Shown here piece by piece: positions 9,541-18,592 of a stretch of 64,000 nucleotides of DNA. Source of the DNA: an uncultured Erythrobacter sp. (GTDB lineage Bacteria > Pseudomonadota > Alphaproteobacteria > Sphingomonadales > Sphingomonadaceae); NCBI GenBank assembly GCA_913055155.1, contig CAJXJR010000002.1, forward strand, positions 64,501-128,500, in the 5' to 3' direction. The position numbers were made by a program, and so were the translations under genes. The first letter of the stretch is position 1, and the number at the start of each line of letters is the position of its first letter. The notes under the pieces are model-generated. The model was not told the DNA's origin and made no database searches. It saw nothing but the letters and a program-made list of their open reading frames with translations.

Positions 9541-9813
9541 ATGGCCAAGAACCAGTCGAATACACCGGAACAACCGGCAAACGAAAACACTCCGACAGAC
9601 CAGGATTCGCTGGCGCTGGACGCGCTGGCCAAGGGCGTGCTGTCGCGCGAGTTCCGGCCGCGCGCTGCCAGCGTGCGCCGCCTCGCCGAAGGCGTGCTGG
9701 CCCTGCAGGACGACCTGAAGAAGGCGCGCAAGAAGGCCAAGGCTGCCGCCAAGCCGAAAAAGAAGAAGAACAAGAAGCTGGCCAAGATCCCGGGGCAGAA
9801 GAAGGGCAAGTAG
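9541..9813 (+). CDS. Small highly basic hypothetical protein
   Basis: This is a 90-aa protein with no recognised function. The N-terminal third is acidic and polar (NQSNTPEQPANENTPTDQD), the centre is a predicted amphipathic helix (SVRRLAEGVLALQDDLKKA), and the C-terminus is a lysine cluster (KPKKKKNKKLAKIPGQKK). Such a tail suggests nucleic-acid or ribosome binding, but that is inference. An in-frame ATG 15 bases upstream (9526) is an alternative start; neither has a strong ribosome site. It converges with the NTF2-like gene downstream. I cannot assign a family. Confidence 0.6.
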   Translation: MAKNQSNTPEQPANENTPTDQDSLALDALAKGVLSREFRPRAASVRRLAEGVLALQDDLKKARKKAKAAAKPKKKKNKKLAKIPGQKKGK

Positions 9814-9861
9814 GCCCCGACCAAGGCCAACCACCAGCCCTTCGGGTCGCTTCCGAGGAGG

Positions 9862-10425
9862 CTACCCTTCCGGGTCGAACGGGTCCTGCGACTGTTCGCC
9901 AAACGGCCGCGTATCGGCCGGTTCGCTGCGATAGGGCGGGCGCTGCGGTAGCGTGCGCTCTCCTTTCCACGGCACCTGGTCCACCTCGGTCCAGGCGTTC
10001 ACCGTCAGCCGCCAGAACTTCCAGCGCCCGTCTTCCTTCACCAGCCGATCGTCGCGCGTGCCGATGCCGAACACGAAATTCGTCCGGTAATCGGCGTTCC
10101 ACTGCACGATCTGGAAGAAGCAGCGCACCCGCGCGCCTTCGGGATGCGGGTCCATGATGAACTGGTTCATCAGGTGCTGGCGGCCATACCACCAGTGCTG
10201 GCGGTCGTACCACAGCGAGCGCAGGTTCTGGCGAATCGCATCGTGGCCTTTCACCTTCCCCTGCCACAGGTGGTCGAACTCCGCATCGCGCGCGAAGGTG
10301 GCGATCGCCTGTTCCTCGTCGGCCAGGTCGATGCCCCAGGCATAGCGGGCATAGAGTTCCTCGATCTCTCCGCGATCCTGCGCCGGCATCACCTGCGGCA
10401 CGCCATCCGGCCAACATTCGCTCAT
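9862..10425 (-). CDS. NTF2-fold (SnoaL-like) protein divergent from a lignostilbene-dioxygenase-like gene
   Basis: This 187-aa protein has the NTF2/SnoaL architecture: an N-terminal helix pair (EIEELYARYAWGIDLADEEQAI), then FARDAEFDHLWQGKVKGHDAI, and a curved sheet ending in DGRWKFWRLTVNAW. It has no signal peptide. It is transcribed away from the carotenoid-oxygenase gene at 10504. Cofactor-free diarylpropane lyases of sphingomonads that feed lignostilbene dioxygenases belong to the NTF2 superfamily (recalled knowledge). That makes a lyase role here attractive but unproven. Alternatives are an isomerase, dehydratase or non-catalytic binding protein. Confidence 0.8.
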   Translation of the reverse strand: MSECWPDGVPQVMPAQDRGEIEELYARYAWGIDLADEEQAIATFARDAEFDHLWQGKVKGHDAIRQNLRSLWYDRQHWWYGRQHLMNQFIMDPHPEGARVRCFFQIVQWNADYRTNFVFGIGTRDDRLVKEDGRWKFWRLTVNAWTEVDQVPWKGERTLPQRPPYRSEPADTRPFGEQSQDPFDPEG

Positions 10426-10448
10426 TCGCTTTGTCTCCCGTCAATTGT

Positions 10449-10463
10449 CCGCTTGCCAAGCGG
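10449..10463. promoter_or_regulatory. Perfect 7-1-7 inverted repeat in the divergent promoter region
   Basis: CCGCTTG-C-CAAGCGG is a perfect inverted repeat between the NTF2-like gene and the dioxygenase gene. Its place in a 78-bp divergent intergenic gap suggests an operator. It is unlike the TAAC-N4-GTTA element of the core block, so another regulator would be needed. No regulator gene adjoins it. Confidence 0.4.
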
Positions 10464-10503
10464 CGCTATTGCCATTTGAATTGGGGTAACACGGGAGAGA
10501 GCA

Positions 10504-11919
10504 ATGCCGGAAATTTTTCACCCCTTCGCCAGCTTCGGACTGCAGGAACGCAAGCCCATGCGGTTCGAGGCAGACGTATTCGAATGTGAAGTAGAGGGCG
10601 AGATCCCTCCAGAGCTACAAGGCTCCTATTTCCGCAGCGGGGGTGACCGGCAATATCCCAGCCTGGAAGACGACATCATCCTCAACGGCGATGGCATGGT
10701 CAGTGCCTTCCATTTCGAGGACGGCCACGTCTCCTTCCGCAGCCGCTATGTGCAGACAGAGCGGCTGAAGGCCGAACGCGCGGCGCGGCGGCGGCTCTAT
10801 GGCCGCTACCGCAACAAGTATACCGACGACCCCAGCGTCTCGAACCTGCCGCAGCGCGACAACACCGGCAACACCTATGCCTTCGAGCATCACGGCAAGC
10901 TGTATGCCCTGCGCGAGGACAGCCGCCCCTACGAAATCGACATGGACACGCTGGAGACGAAGGGCGTTGGCGACTTCGGCGACCTCAAGTCTACCGCGCT
11001 CACCGCACATCCCAAGATCGACCCCGTCACCGGCGAATGGTGGAGCTACGGCGTCTTTGCGGATGGCGAGCCGAGCACGACCGCCAGCCTGCATGTATTC
11101 GACGCCGAGGGTAACCTGATCCGCGAGCAGATGTTCGATACGCCCTACCCCGGCCTCAGCCACGACTGGGGCGTGACGCGCGATCACCTGGTCTTCCCGA
11201 TCATGCCGCTGACCGCCGACGAGGCGCGGCTGCGCGCTGGCGGGGCCTATTACGAATACGATCCCGACCTGCCCAGCAAGTGGGGCGTGATGCCGCGCGA
11301 TGGCGATCCGGCCAGGGACATGCGCTGGTTCGACATTCCCGGCCTGGTAATGGGCCACGTGATGAACGCCTACAGCGAAGGCGACAAGGTTATCCTCGAT
11401 ACCCCCGCCTCGCCCGGCAACTGCTTCTGCTTCTTCGCCGACAAGAACGGGCGCCTGCCTGCCATGCCGGAGACGATCACGCAGATTACCCGCATCGTGT
11501 TCGACCTGTCGAAGCCGGATCACGAGGCAGTCAGCCTGCACCCGGTGCAAGGGGCACTGGGCGACATGCCCAAGATCGACGATCGTTTTGCCATGTCGAA
11601 ATACGCCATCGGCTATTTCGCCCTGCGCGACTTCCCGCAGATGGGCATTGGCCAGATCATGTGGGACACCGGCGAATTGCGCGTCCACGAATTGCAGGGC
11701 GCCGCCGCGCAGGAGCCTGTCTTCATTCCCCGCAGCGCCGATGCGCCCGAAGGCGACGGCTTCATCCTCACCGTGGTCGACCGGTTCGACGAAAAGCGCG
11801 CCGACCTGTTGATCCTCGACGGCAACGATGTCAGCCGTCCGCCGATTGCCACCATCAAGCTTCCTTTTGCCATGCCCATGGCCTTTCACGGCTGCTGGGT
11901 TCCTTTGGAGAATACCTGA
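10504..11919 (+). CDS. Carotenoid-oxygenase family enzyme, lignostilbene-dioxygenase-like (copy 1)
   Basis: This is a non-heme iron(II) dioxygenase of the RPE65/CCO family, 471 aa, expected to cleave a C=C bond to two aldehydes. The four iron-binding His fit H169 (TAHP), H220 (LSHDW), H285 (MGHVMNA) and H462 (FHGCW). A GRYRNKYTDDPS segment provides Y102, aligning with the phenol-contacting Tyr of lignostilbene dioxygenases. The companion Lys position is Arg (R137 in ALRED), so its substrate may differ from copy 2. ACGGGAGAGAGCA gives a good ribosome site. The next gene starts immediately after its stop. A true carotenoid substrate is possible, but no crt genes are nearby. Confidence 0.87.
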   Translation: MPEIFHPFASFGLQERKPMRFEADVFECEVEGEIPPELQGSYFRSGGDRQYPSLEDDIILNGDGMVSAFHFEDGHVSFRSRYVQTERLKAERAARRRLYGRYRNKYTDDPSVSNLPQRDNTGNTYAFEHHGKLYALREDSRPYEIDMDTLETKGVGDFGDLKSTALTAHPKIDPVTGEWWSYGVFADGEPSTTASLHVFDAEGNLIREQMFDTPYPGLSHDWGVTRDHLVFPIMPLTADEARLRAGGAYYEYDPDLPSKWGVMPRDGDPARDMRWFDIPGLVMGHVMNAYSEGDKVILDTPASPGNCFCFFADKNGRLPAMPETITQITRIVFDLSKPDHEAVSLHPVQGALGDMPKIDDRFAMSKYAIGYFALRDFPQMGIGQIMWDTGELRVHELQGAAAQEPVFIPRSADAPEGDGFILTVVDRFDEKRADLLILDGNDVSRPPIATIKLPFAMPMAFHGCWVPLENT

Positions 11920-12243
11920 ATGACCGATACCGCCACTGCCAAGACTCGCCTCGAAGCCCAGCTCGCAGAGCTGAAGGAACGCCTGAGCCATATCGAGCGC
12001 GACCTTGACGAGCCGCACGATCCGGATTCGAGCGAACGCGCCGTGCAGATGGAGGACGACGAAAGCCTGGAAGCCCAGGCCGCGCTCGTCACCCGCGAAA
12101 TCGCCTCGACCGACCGCGCGCTGGAACGGCTCGCCAAGGGCGAATACGGCTACTGCGTCGAATGCGGTGAGGAGATCTCGGAAGGCCGCCTCGAAGCCCG
12201 CCCCGAAGCCGCGCTGTGCATCAACTGCGCGAAGAAGGGTTAG
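11920..12243 (+). CDS. DksA/TraR-family zinc-finger protein
   Basis: This 107-aa protein has an N-terminal coiled-coil-forming helix (about residues 8-75, rich in Glu, Arg and Leu) and a C4 zinc finger. The finger is CVEC in YGYCVECGEEI, followed 17 residues later by CINC in ALCINCAKK. Family members bind the RNA polymerase secondary channel and modulate transcription. It starts directly at the end of the dioxygenase gene, implying co-transcription. It is shorter than DksA and closer in size to the short DksA-like proteins. Whether it regulates the neighbouring catabolic genes is unknown. Confidence 0.88.
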   Translation: MTDTATAKTRLEAQLAELKERLSHIERDLDEPHDPDSSERAVQMEDDESLEAQAALVTREIASTDRALERLAKGEYGYCVECGEEISEGRLEARPEAALCINCAKKG

Positions 12244-12274
12244 GCTGGCCTTTCACCCGTAGGAAAGGGCCTGC

Positions 12275-13138
12275 CTAGCCGGTAACCCGGCGCACGAAGC
12301 CTGCCACCATGCGCTCGGTCTCGGTCTGGTCGCTGCCGATGGAGAGACCGGGCGCCAGGTGGTTGTGGCCGGAAAGGTAGTGCATCTCGGGCAGGCGGCC
12401 CTTGGTCGCGGTCCACTGCGTCACCACCTGCGCGGCCTGGCGGTGGAAATCGTCCGGGTCGAACTCGGCCACGCTGAACTGCATCGGCACCGGCGATGCC
12501 AGCAGGCCCGCCAGCGCCGAGGCCGGCCCCCAGCCCTTGCGATCATCGCCATAATAGGCGCGACCGAAGGGGTTATCCTCGGCGGTGAAGGTGTCGTAGA
12601 TGCCGCTCATGAACACCGCGCCCGCGATTCCAGCGGCATGGTCGCGCGCGTGGGCAAGGTAGTTGGCGACGTGCGCGGCGCCCGCGCTCTGGCCCATCAG
12701 CACGATCTTGCCCGCATCGCCGCCGTGTGCGGCAATGTTTTCGCGCAGCCAGTCAACGAACAGCCGCATGTCCTCCACCCCGCTGGGGAACTTGTGCGCG
12801 GGCGCAAGGCGATAGGTCATGGTCACGCCCACCCAGCCCATGCGCGCGGCAAAGTCGCCAACGTTGGAATAGAAGGGCGAGCCTTCGGTATGCTTGTCGC
12901 CCATCACGAAGCCGCCGCCGTGGACATAGACCAGCACCGGCGCGCCCTTGGGCGTTCCTTGCGTGAACACGTCCAGCCGGTGGCGCTCATCAGGGCCGTA
13001 GGCAAGGTCGCGCGTCACCTGCGTTTCGGAGGCGAGACCCTTGTTGCGCTCTGCCATCAGCTTTTGCGTGCCGCCCAACATGTCGGGCGTCAGGTCGTGG
13101 CCGAGGGCTTCAAGTTTCGCGCGCAGGTCAGGCGTCAT
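12275..13138 (-). CDS. Alpha/beta hydrolase, hormone-sensitive-lipase-type esterase
   Basis: This is a 287-aa cytoplasmic esterase. The oxyanion motif HGGGF starts at H73, the nucleophile elbow is GQSAG with S151, and Asp (EFDPDDF) and His (SGHNHLAPG) candidates follow in order near the C-terminus. All three catalytic elements are present. The start codon overlaps the 3' end of the upstream zinc alcohol dehydrogenase gene by 11 bp, so the two are one transcription unit. A role in hydrolysing an ester of an aromatic intermediate is inference from context. Confidence 0.9.
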   Translation of the reverse strand: MTPDLRAKLEALGHDLTPDMLGGTQKLMAERNKGLASETQVTRDLAYGPDERHRLDVFTQGTPKGAPVLVYVHGGGFVMGDKHTEGSPFYSNVGDFAARMGWVGVTMTYRLAPAHKFPSGVEDMRLFVDWLRENIAAHGGDAGKIVLMGQSAGAAHVANYLAHARDHAAGIAGAVFMSGIYDTFTAEDNPFGRAYYGDDRKGWGPASALAGLLASPVPMQFSVAEFDPDDFHRQAAQVVTQWTATKGRLPEMHYLSGHNHLAPGLSIGSDQTETERMVAGFVRRVTG

Positions 13139-14258
13139 CGCTATTCTCCATCAGCAGGACAGGCTTGATCGCCGCGCCCGATTTCGCATCGGCCCAGGCG
13201 CGGTCGATCTCTTTGAAGGGGTAGAACGACAGTAGCCGGTCGAACGGCAGGCGGCCTTGCCGCCAGTAGTCGGCCAGCTGCGGCAGGAAGGTGCGCGGGT
13301 TGGCATCGCCGCCCAGGATACCGCGCAGCTGCCGCCCGCCCGCCAGCATGGCGAACATCTGCGGCGCCCACGGGCCGTTGGCATCGGGCAGTGGTGCGGC
13401 GACGAAACCGGCGGTGCCGTTCATCGCCAGCACGTCCAGCGCCATGGTGTGCACGGGCGGTGCATTGGTGGTGTTGAAGGTAAACTGCATGCCGCGCCCG
13501 GTTACCTTGCGGATGGCATCGGCAAGGCCCTCCTGGTCGCCGCGGAAGGTGTGCGTCGCGCCCAGCTCGCGGGCGAGCTCCAGCCGCTCGTCCGACAGGT
13601 CCACGGCGACGATATGCTTGGCCCCCACCAGCTTTGCCGCCATCACCGCAGAAAGACCCACGCCGCCGGTGCCGAAGACGGCGATGGAATCGCCAAAGCC
13701 AACCTTCAGCGCCTCGATCACGCCGCCTGCACCCGTCACCACGCCGCAGCCAAGCGGACCGAGCTTTTCCAGCGGCAGGTCCTTGTCCATCTTCACCGCC
13801 GTGCGCTGGGGCACGATTGCGTGGGTGGCAAAGCTCGACTGGCCGAAGAAGTGCGAATGCACCGGGTGGTCGCCCTCATCTGCGTGTTGGCACAGCGCGG
13901 TGGAACCATCCAGCCGCTTGCCGCAGAAGCACAGCGGCATGGCAAGGTCGCAATAGGTGGGGCGCCCGGCAAGGCAGCTGGGGCACTGGCCGCAGCTGTT
14001 ACCGGAAAGGATCACGTGGTCGCCCACAGCAAAGCCGGAGACGCCTTCGCCCAGTTCCTCCACCACGCCGGCACCTTCGTGGCCCAGCACGATGGGCTGG
14101 GGCGAATGCCTGCCGGGGTGTTCGTGCAGGTCGGTATGGCAAATGCCGGTGGCGACGAGGCGGATGCGCATTTCGCCGGCGCGCGGCGCTTCCTGCTCCA
14201 GTTCGACCAGTTCGGGCGCGTCTCCGCCCCGGCCGGAAAGGGCTGCGGTAATCTTCAT
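13128..14258 (-). CDS. Zinc-dependent NAD(P) alcohol dehydrogenase (aryl-alcohol type)
   Basis: This is a medium-chain dehydrogenase, 376 aa. Catalytic zinc ligands fit C40 (GICHTD), H60-E61 (LGHEGAG) and C171 (PLGCGVV). The structural zinc cysteines are C89, C92, C95 and C103. The nucleotide motif is FGTGGVG near residue 195. I chose the ATG at 14258 (MKITAALSG); an in-frame upstream ATG at 14312 lacks conserved sequence. The closest functional group appears to be benzyl/aryl-alcohol dehydrogenases, matching the aldehyde dehydrogenase upstream. An NAD-dependent oxidation of an aromatic alcohol is plausible. Confidence 0.9.
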   Translation of the reverse strand: MKITAALSGRGGDAPELVELEQEAPRAGEMRIRLVATGICHTDLHEHPGRHSPQPIVLGHEGAGVVEELGEGVSGFAVGDHVILSGNSCGQCPSCLAGRPTYCDLAMPLCFCGKRLDGSTALCQHADEGDHPVHSHFFGQSSFATHAIVPQRTAVKMDKDLPLEKLGPLGCGVVTGAGGVIEALKVGFGDSIAVFGTGGVGLSAVMAAKLVGAKHIVAVDLSDERLELARELGATHTFRGDQEGLADAIRKVTGRGMQFTFNTTNAPPVHTMALDVLAMNGTAGFVAAPLPDANGPWAPQMFAMLAGGRQLRGILGGDANPRTFLPQLADYWRQGRLPFDRLLSFYPFKEIDRAWADAKSGAAIKPVLLMENSDDA

Positions 14259-14415
14259 GCCATGCCTCCTGCGCGGTAATGTGGAGCACCTGGAGCACTG
14301 TCCTGCGGGCAAAAACTGCCGGGATGGACCGGGTCTGCAAAATGGCCTGTACGCTGCGGGCTGGCGAGGCGAGTCATGCGCGAAAGGTGCCTTTGCAATC
14401 CACTTGTAGGCAAGC

Positions 14416-15858
14416 TCATGCCCCCTTCCCCAGGTGATGGTCGTCGCGGATATCGGCCACTGCGCCGGTCTGTGTCAGCAGGCTCTTGCGCCTGAGGAAC
14501 CGGCGCAGGCTTTCCGGCCCGATGCGCGGGGCGCCATGGCCGGACCAGCCGAAGCTGTCGCTGCCGAAAGTGCGCATCTTGGCGAAGGTGAGGAAGGTAT
14601 CCTGCAGGAATATCCCGCCTGCGTTCAGGCGCCGCCCGATGGCTTCGGCCTCTTCCGCAGTCCCGGCGATCACGCTGGCGGTGAGGCCGAACTGCGTATC
14701 GTTGGCCAGGCGGATGGCGTCTTCGGTATCGGCATAGGCCATCACCGGGATGGTGGGGCCGAAGGTTTCGTCCTGCATGATCGCCATGTCGTGCGTCACG
14801 CCGGTCAACACGGTGGGCCGCAGGTAGCGCCCGCCGTCGATCTCCTCGACCGCGCCGCCGCATTCAACCTTTGCCCCCTTGGCCACGGCATCGGCGATGT
14901 GCGCGGCGACGATATCGGCCTGCGGGCCATGGGTGAACGGGCCGATGTGCCCGGCGCGCGGGTTATCGGTGTTGAGGCGCACCTCGGCGGCCTTTGCCAC
15001 CAGCTTTTCGACGAATGCATCGTGGATGACCTGGTGCACATAAACCCGCTCTACCGAGTAGCAGACCTGCCCGGTGGCATAGACCGCGCCGCGCAATACC
15101 GCGGTGGCCGCGCGTTCGAGGTCGGCTGTTTCGGTGACGATGCACGGATCCTTTCCGCCCAGTTCCAGGTGGCAGGGGATCAGCCGTTCGGCGCAGGCCA
15201 CGGCCACCTTGCGGCCCGTGGGCACGGATCCGGTAAAGCAGATCGTGTCTGCCTCCCCGATCACCGCCTGCCCCACGTCGCCAGCACCGGTGACATAATC
15301 GAACACCGCGGCCAGTTCGGGCACTTCGCGCACGGTTTCGAACAGCACCTCGATCACGCGCGGGGTAATTTCGGAGGGTTTGAGCAACACCGCGCAGCCC
15401 GCGAACAGCGCGGGCACGGCATCGAGCAGCGCCAGCATCAGCGGCGCGTTCCACGGAGAGATGACACCCACCAGCGGATAGGCCACGACCTGGCTCTGCA
15501 CGCGCACCGTCGGCATGGAGGGGCTCATCGCGTCGTATTCCAGCGCGGCGAAGGCCCTGGGCGCGTCTTCCAGCCAGCCGCCCACATTGCCCATCGTGAT
15601 GAAGCCTTGCAGGTAGCTGGTGTGACAGCCGCCGGTATCGTGGGCATCGGCCTCGCCAATGTCCGCCGCGCGCGCCTTTACCGCCTGCAGCCAGCGCGCC
15701 ATCACCCCGCAGCGCCCGCCAACGCCCATGGCTTCCCACGCGGGTTGCGCCGCACGCAGGGCTGAGGCCTTGGCGGCCACATCCTCGCGCGTGGCAGGCA
15801 CGATCGCGTGATCCGCCTGCCCCGTGCGCGGGTTTATGACTTCGAGCTTGCCCATCAA
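14416..15858 (-). CDS. NAD(P)-dependent aldehyde dehydrogenase (copy 1)
   Basis: This 480-aa aldehyde dehydrogenase superfamily enzyme has the catalytic Glu in LELGGKD (E232) and nucleophile Cys in TGQVCYS (C266). ISPWNAPL is the N-terminal signature and FTGSVPTGRKV is the cofactor loop. It oxidises an aldehyde to an acid. It is separated by 157 bp from the alcohol dehydrogenase on the same strand. Together they could take an aromatic alcohol through aldehyde to acid. The ATG ATG at the start leaves a one-residue ambiguity. Confidence 0.92.
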   Translation of the reverse strand: MMGKLEVINPRTGQADHAIVPATREDVAAKASALRAAQPAWEAMGVGGRCGVMARWLQAVKARAADIGEADAHDTGGCHTSYLQGFITMGNVGGWLEDAPRAFAALEYDAMSPSMPTVRVQSQVVAYPLVGVISPWNAPLMLALLDAVPALFAGCAVLLKPSEITPRVIEVLFETVREVPELAAVFDYVTGAGDVGQAVIGEADTICFTGSVPTGRKVAVACAERLIPCHLELGGKDPCIVTETADLERAATAVLRGAVYATGQVCYSVERVYVHQVIHDAFVEKLVAKAAEVRLNTDNPRAGHIGPFTHGPQADIVAAHIADAVAKGAKVECGGAVEEIDGGRYLRPTVLTGVTHDMAIMQDETFGPTIPVMAYADTEDAIRLANDTQFGLTASVIAGTAEEAEAIGRRLNAGGIFLQDTFLTFAKMRTFGSDSFGWSGHGAPRIGPESLRRFLRRKSLLTQTGAVADIRDDHHLGKGA

Positions 15859-15906
15859 TCTCTCCCCTTCGATGGCCAGCCTAGATGGGCATGTCGGGTT
15901 TGCCTA

Positions 15907-17925
15907 TCAGAACCCGTAGCGCACACCGATCCAGAAGGTCTGCGGCACGCCGATGTCGATCGCGCCGCCGCTGTTGCGGGTGACGATCACCTCGTCGAGC
16001 AGGTTCTCCACGCGGGCGATACCCGACAGCTGGCCCACCAGCGGCACCTGTGCGAACAGGTCCACCGTGGTGGCAGGCGGCAGCGGTTCGGTTTCCTGGT
16101 CGCTTTCGTACTGGCGACCCACGTGGCGCAGCGTAGCGGCCAGCAGCGCGCCGTCCATCGGGCGCCAGCTGGCGGTGGTGCTGAAGCTGACGTTAGGCGT
16201 CTGCGGCGGCAGGTTGCCGTCCAGCACGGCAGCCGGGCCGGTGCCGACGATTTCCGGCGCGGTGTAGACCAGCGTGCCGTTGAAACCGAAATCGCCAAGG
16301 TCCAGCGCCGCGGCCACTTCGATGCCCTGCGCATCGATCGCATCGAGGTTGCGGCGCTGGCGCAGGTTGGTGCCGATGGTGACGTTGGCAATCGCGTTCT
16401 TGACCCGGTTATCGAAGAAGGTGGCCGACAGCGACATGAAATCGGCAGCCGCCAGGTCGAAACCGAACTCCCAGCCTTCCAGCCGTTCGGGCTCGAGGTC
16501 GGGGTTCGCCTCGGTCACCACCGGGAAGACCACGAAGGGACGATAGAGTTCGTTCAGCGTGGGCAGGCGGAACCCGCTGTAGGCGGCAGCGCGCAGGGTG
16601 AGCGCGCGGTTCACAGCCAGGCGCATGCCTCCGCGCCAGGTCACTTCCCAGTCGCTGCGATCGGGGTACACATCATCGGTCAGCACGGCGCCGCTGGCGT
16701 CCAGCGCGCGATAGTAGCCATCGTTGATGGTGTAGCGGTCCGCGCGCACACCGGCGGTCAGCGTGATCGGGCCCAGCGACACGTCATGATCGACATAGAA
16801 GCCAAGGTCGGTGTTCACGCCGCCGGCAAAGCGGTTTTCGCGCAGTGCGCCGGTGAAGGCGGAATAGCTGTCTTCGAACAGGTCGCCCTCGCTGCGGCGA
16901 TAGTCCACGCCCAGGCGCAGGTTCTGGAAGTCCCCCACCGGAGGGCGCAATTCGATCTTGCCGCCAAGGCCGCTCGCCGGCGTGTCCTTCTGGTCCAGCA
17001 CGGGGACGTAGCGGGTGGAAGAGATGATGACATTGCTGAAATTGCGCCACTGGCCATAGGCAATGGCATCCAGCTGCCAGTCACCGCGCGTCACCACGCG
17101 CACGGACACGTCTTGCCCGCGCACCATGTTGTCGGCGCCGTCGAAGCGCAAGGTGCGGTTGTCCTCGAAGGCAAGGCCGCGCACCTGCAGTTCCAGGTCT
17201 TCACCCACCTGCTGCACCACGCGCCCGCTGGCGGACCAGCTTTCATAAGCCGCGCGCGCAGTGGCGGGCACGCGGTCCGCCTCTGGCGTGGTGTAGAAGC
17301 CCTTGCCGCGATCCCAGCGCCCGCTGACAATGGCATAGCCATCGTTCCACGAAGGCGCGGCGGTCAGCGAGGTCTGCGTCTCGCCACGATCGTTCACCAG
17401 CGCCTGTCCCGTGAACAGGCCCAGCGTCTGGGCATCGGCACTGGTCAGCTCGATCGTGCCTGCCAGCGCGCCGGCGCCGAACGGGCCGGAACCCCCGCCG
17501 CGAGTCACGCGGATGGAAGAAAGCCGTTCGGGCGCGATGGCATTGAACGGTACGTAGCCGAAGAAAGGATCGACCATCGGCACGCCGTCGAGCAGCACCA
17601 GCGCCCGGCTGGATGCGTTGCCACCCAGCGCGCGCAGCGTGGCGCCCTGCGCGGTCGGGTTGGAACTGCGGCTGTCGGACCGGCGGAATTCCTGGAACCC
17701 CGCGACGTCACGCAAGGCGTCTTCGAAAGTGCCCGAACCGGTGGAAGTGATTGCCTCGCGGTCCAGCTCGATCACCGAATAGGCCGGCACGGAAGGCACA
17801 TCGGGCAGGCCTTCGCCCAGCACGATGATTTCATTCCCTTCATCATCGCCGGCGTCGCTGGACTGGGCGTGAGCGGGGAAAGCGATAAGCAGGCAGGCAG
17901 CACTTGCCAGGAGGGGGGATTTCAT
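15907..17925 (-). CDS. TonB-dependent outer-membrane receptor
   Basis: This 672-aa protein has a Sec signal (ending FPAHAQS), a TonB-box-like EIIVLGEG, a plug domain (FEDALRDVAGFQEF, TLRALGGNASSRALVLLDGVP, IRVTRGGGSGPFGAGALAGTIEL) and a 22-strand barrel-like C-terminus ending in the aromatic GVRYGF. It imports a ligand across the outer membrane using TonB energy. Its placement between aromatic-oxidation genes suggests uptake of an aromatic compound, but siderophore or cobalamin transport is not excluded. It is divergent from the NTF2-like lipoprotein gene. Confidence 0.93.
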   Translation of the reverse strand: MKSPLLASAACLLIAFPAHAQSSDAGDDEGNEIIVLGEGLPDVPSVPAYSVIELDREAITSTGSGTFEDALRDVAGFQEFRRSDSRSSNPTAQGATLRALGGNASSRALVLLDGVPMVDPFFGYVPFNAIAPERLSSIRVTRGGGSGPFGAGALAGTIELTSADAQTLGLFTGQALVNDRGETQTSLTAAPSWNDGYAIVSGRWDRGKGFYTTPEADRVPATARAAYESWSASGRVVQQVGEDLELQVRGLAFEDNRTLRFDGADNMVRGQDVSVRVVTRGDWQLDAIAYGQWRNFSNVIISSTRYVPVLDQKDTPASGLGGKIELRPPVGDFQNLRLGVDYRRSEGDLFEDSYSAFTGALRENRFAGGVNTDLGFYVDHDVSLGPITLTAGVRADRYTINDGYYRALDASGAVLTDDVYPDRSDWEVTWRGGMRLAVNRALTLRAAAYSGFRLPTLNELYRPFVVFPVVTEANPDLEPERLEGWEFGFDLAAADFMSLSATFFDNRVKNAIANVTIGTNLRQRRNLDAIDAQGIEVAAALDLGDFGFNGTLVYTAPEIVGTGPAAVLDGNLPPQTPNVSFSTTASWRPMDGALLAATLRHVGRQYESDQETEPLPPATTVDLFAQVPLVGQLSGIARVENLLDEVIVTRNSGGAIDIGVPQTFWIGVRYGF

Positions 17926-18035
17926 TGTCGCAACCTTATGAGATTGATTTTGTCCGGCTCTCTAGCGAGCATTTCTTGCCGCGTCACCCCGCCTTTGGCA
18001 CAGAGGGGGAAGGAGAGACCGAGGGAGAGGGATTC

Positions 18036-18587
18036 ATGCGCGCGTATATTGCGGCTTTTGCTGCCATCTTGCTGACAGCTTGCGGCAGCGAGCCGGCTGA
18101 ACAGGAGGCGGCTGCTACCGCCACCATACCGCCTGCCCCGCCGGAACTGCCGCGCGATCACGAGGCGCTGCTGGCCAGCGACGATCCGCAGCTGGCAGCG
18201 AACAAGCGGCTGGTCTATGACATGTACCGGATCGTGCTGCAGGCGGGCCTGGCAGATCGCGCGGGCGAATTCATCGCCGAGGACTATATCCAGCATAATC
18301 CCAATGCCGACCAGGGCCTTTCCGGGTTGCAGGACTACGTTCGCCGTACCCGGCCCGAACGCGCAATCGAGGACCGCCTCGAACTGCCGTTGATCCACAT
18401 CATGGCCGAAGGTGACTACGTGACCACCGCCTTCCTGCGCCTGCATGAGGACGCCGAGGGCAACGGCTACTACTCCACCTGGTTCGACCTCTATCGGATC
18501 GAGGATGGCCTTATCGCCGAGCACTGGGACCCGATGCTGAAGACCGACGAGCAGATCGACCCGAACTCGCAGCGGGTGGAGGGCTGA
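18036..18587 (+). CDS. NTF2/SnoaL-like lipoprotein
   Basis: This is a 183-aa putative lipoprotein with a lipobox LLTAC at residues 12-16. After a linker it has a SnoaL-like domain with DYIQHNPNADQGLSG and LYRIEDGLIAEHWDPM. Those motifs are shared with the cytoplasmic gene at 40601-40990. I chose the ATG at 18036, preceded by GAGGGAGAGGGATTC, because it gives the signal peptide. It lies 5 bp upstream of the quinohemoprotein gene, so both act in the periplasm and probably on one substrate. Its reaction is unknown. Confidence 0.82.
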   Translation: MRAYIAAFAAILLTACGSEPAEQEAAATATIPPAPPELPRDHEALLASDDPQLAANKRLVYDMYRIVLQAGLADRAGEFIAEDYIQHNPNADQGLSGLQDYVRRTRPERAIEDRLELPLIHIMAEGDYVTTAFLRLHEDAEGNGYYSTWFDLYRIEDGLIAEHWDPMLKTDEQIDPNSQRVEG

Positions 18588-18592
18588 TTTCG

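Noticed and set aside
10504-11919. Dioxygenase copy 1 as a carotenoid cleavage enzyme of a pigment pathway
   Set aside because: No crt genes are near, and the YRNKYTDDPS-type region resembles lignostilbene enzymes more; not excluded, but less likely.
15808-18075. Long frame opposite the TonB receptor (755 codons)
   Set aside because: The receptor on the other strand has signal peptide, plug and barrel features; this frame has none and runs across gene borders.
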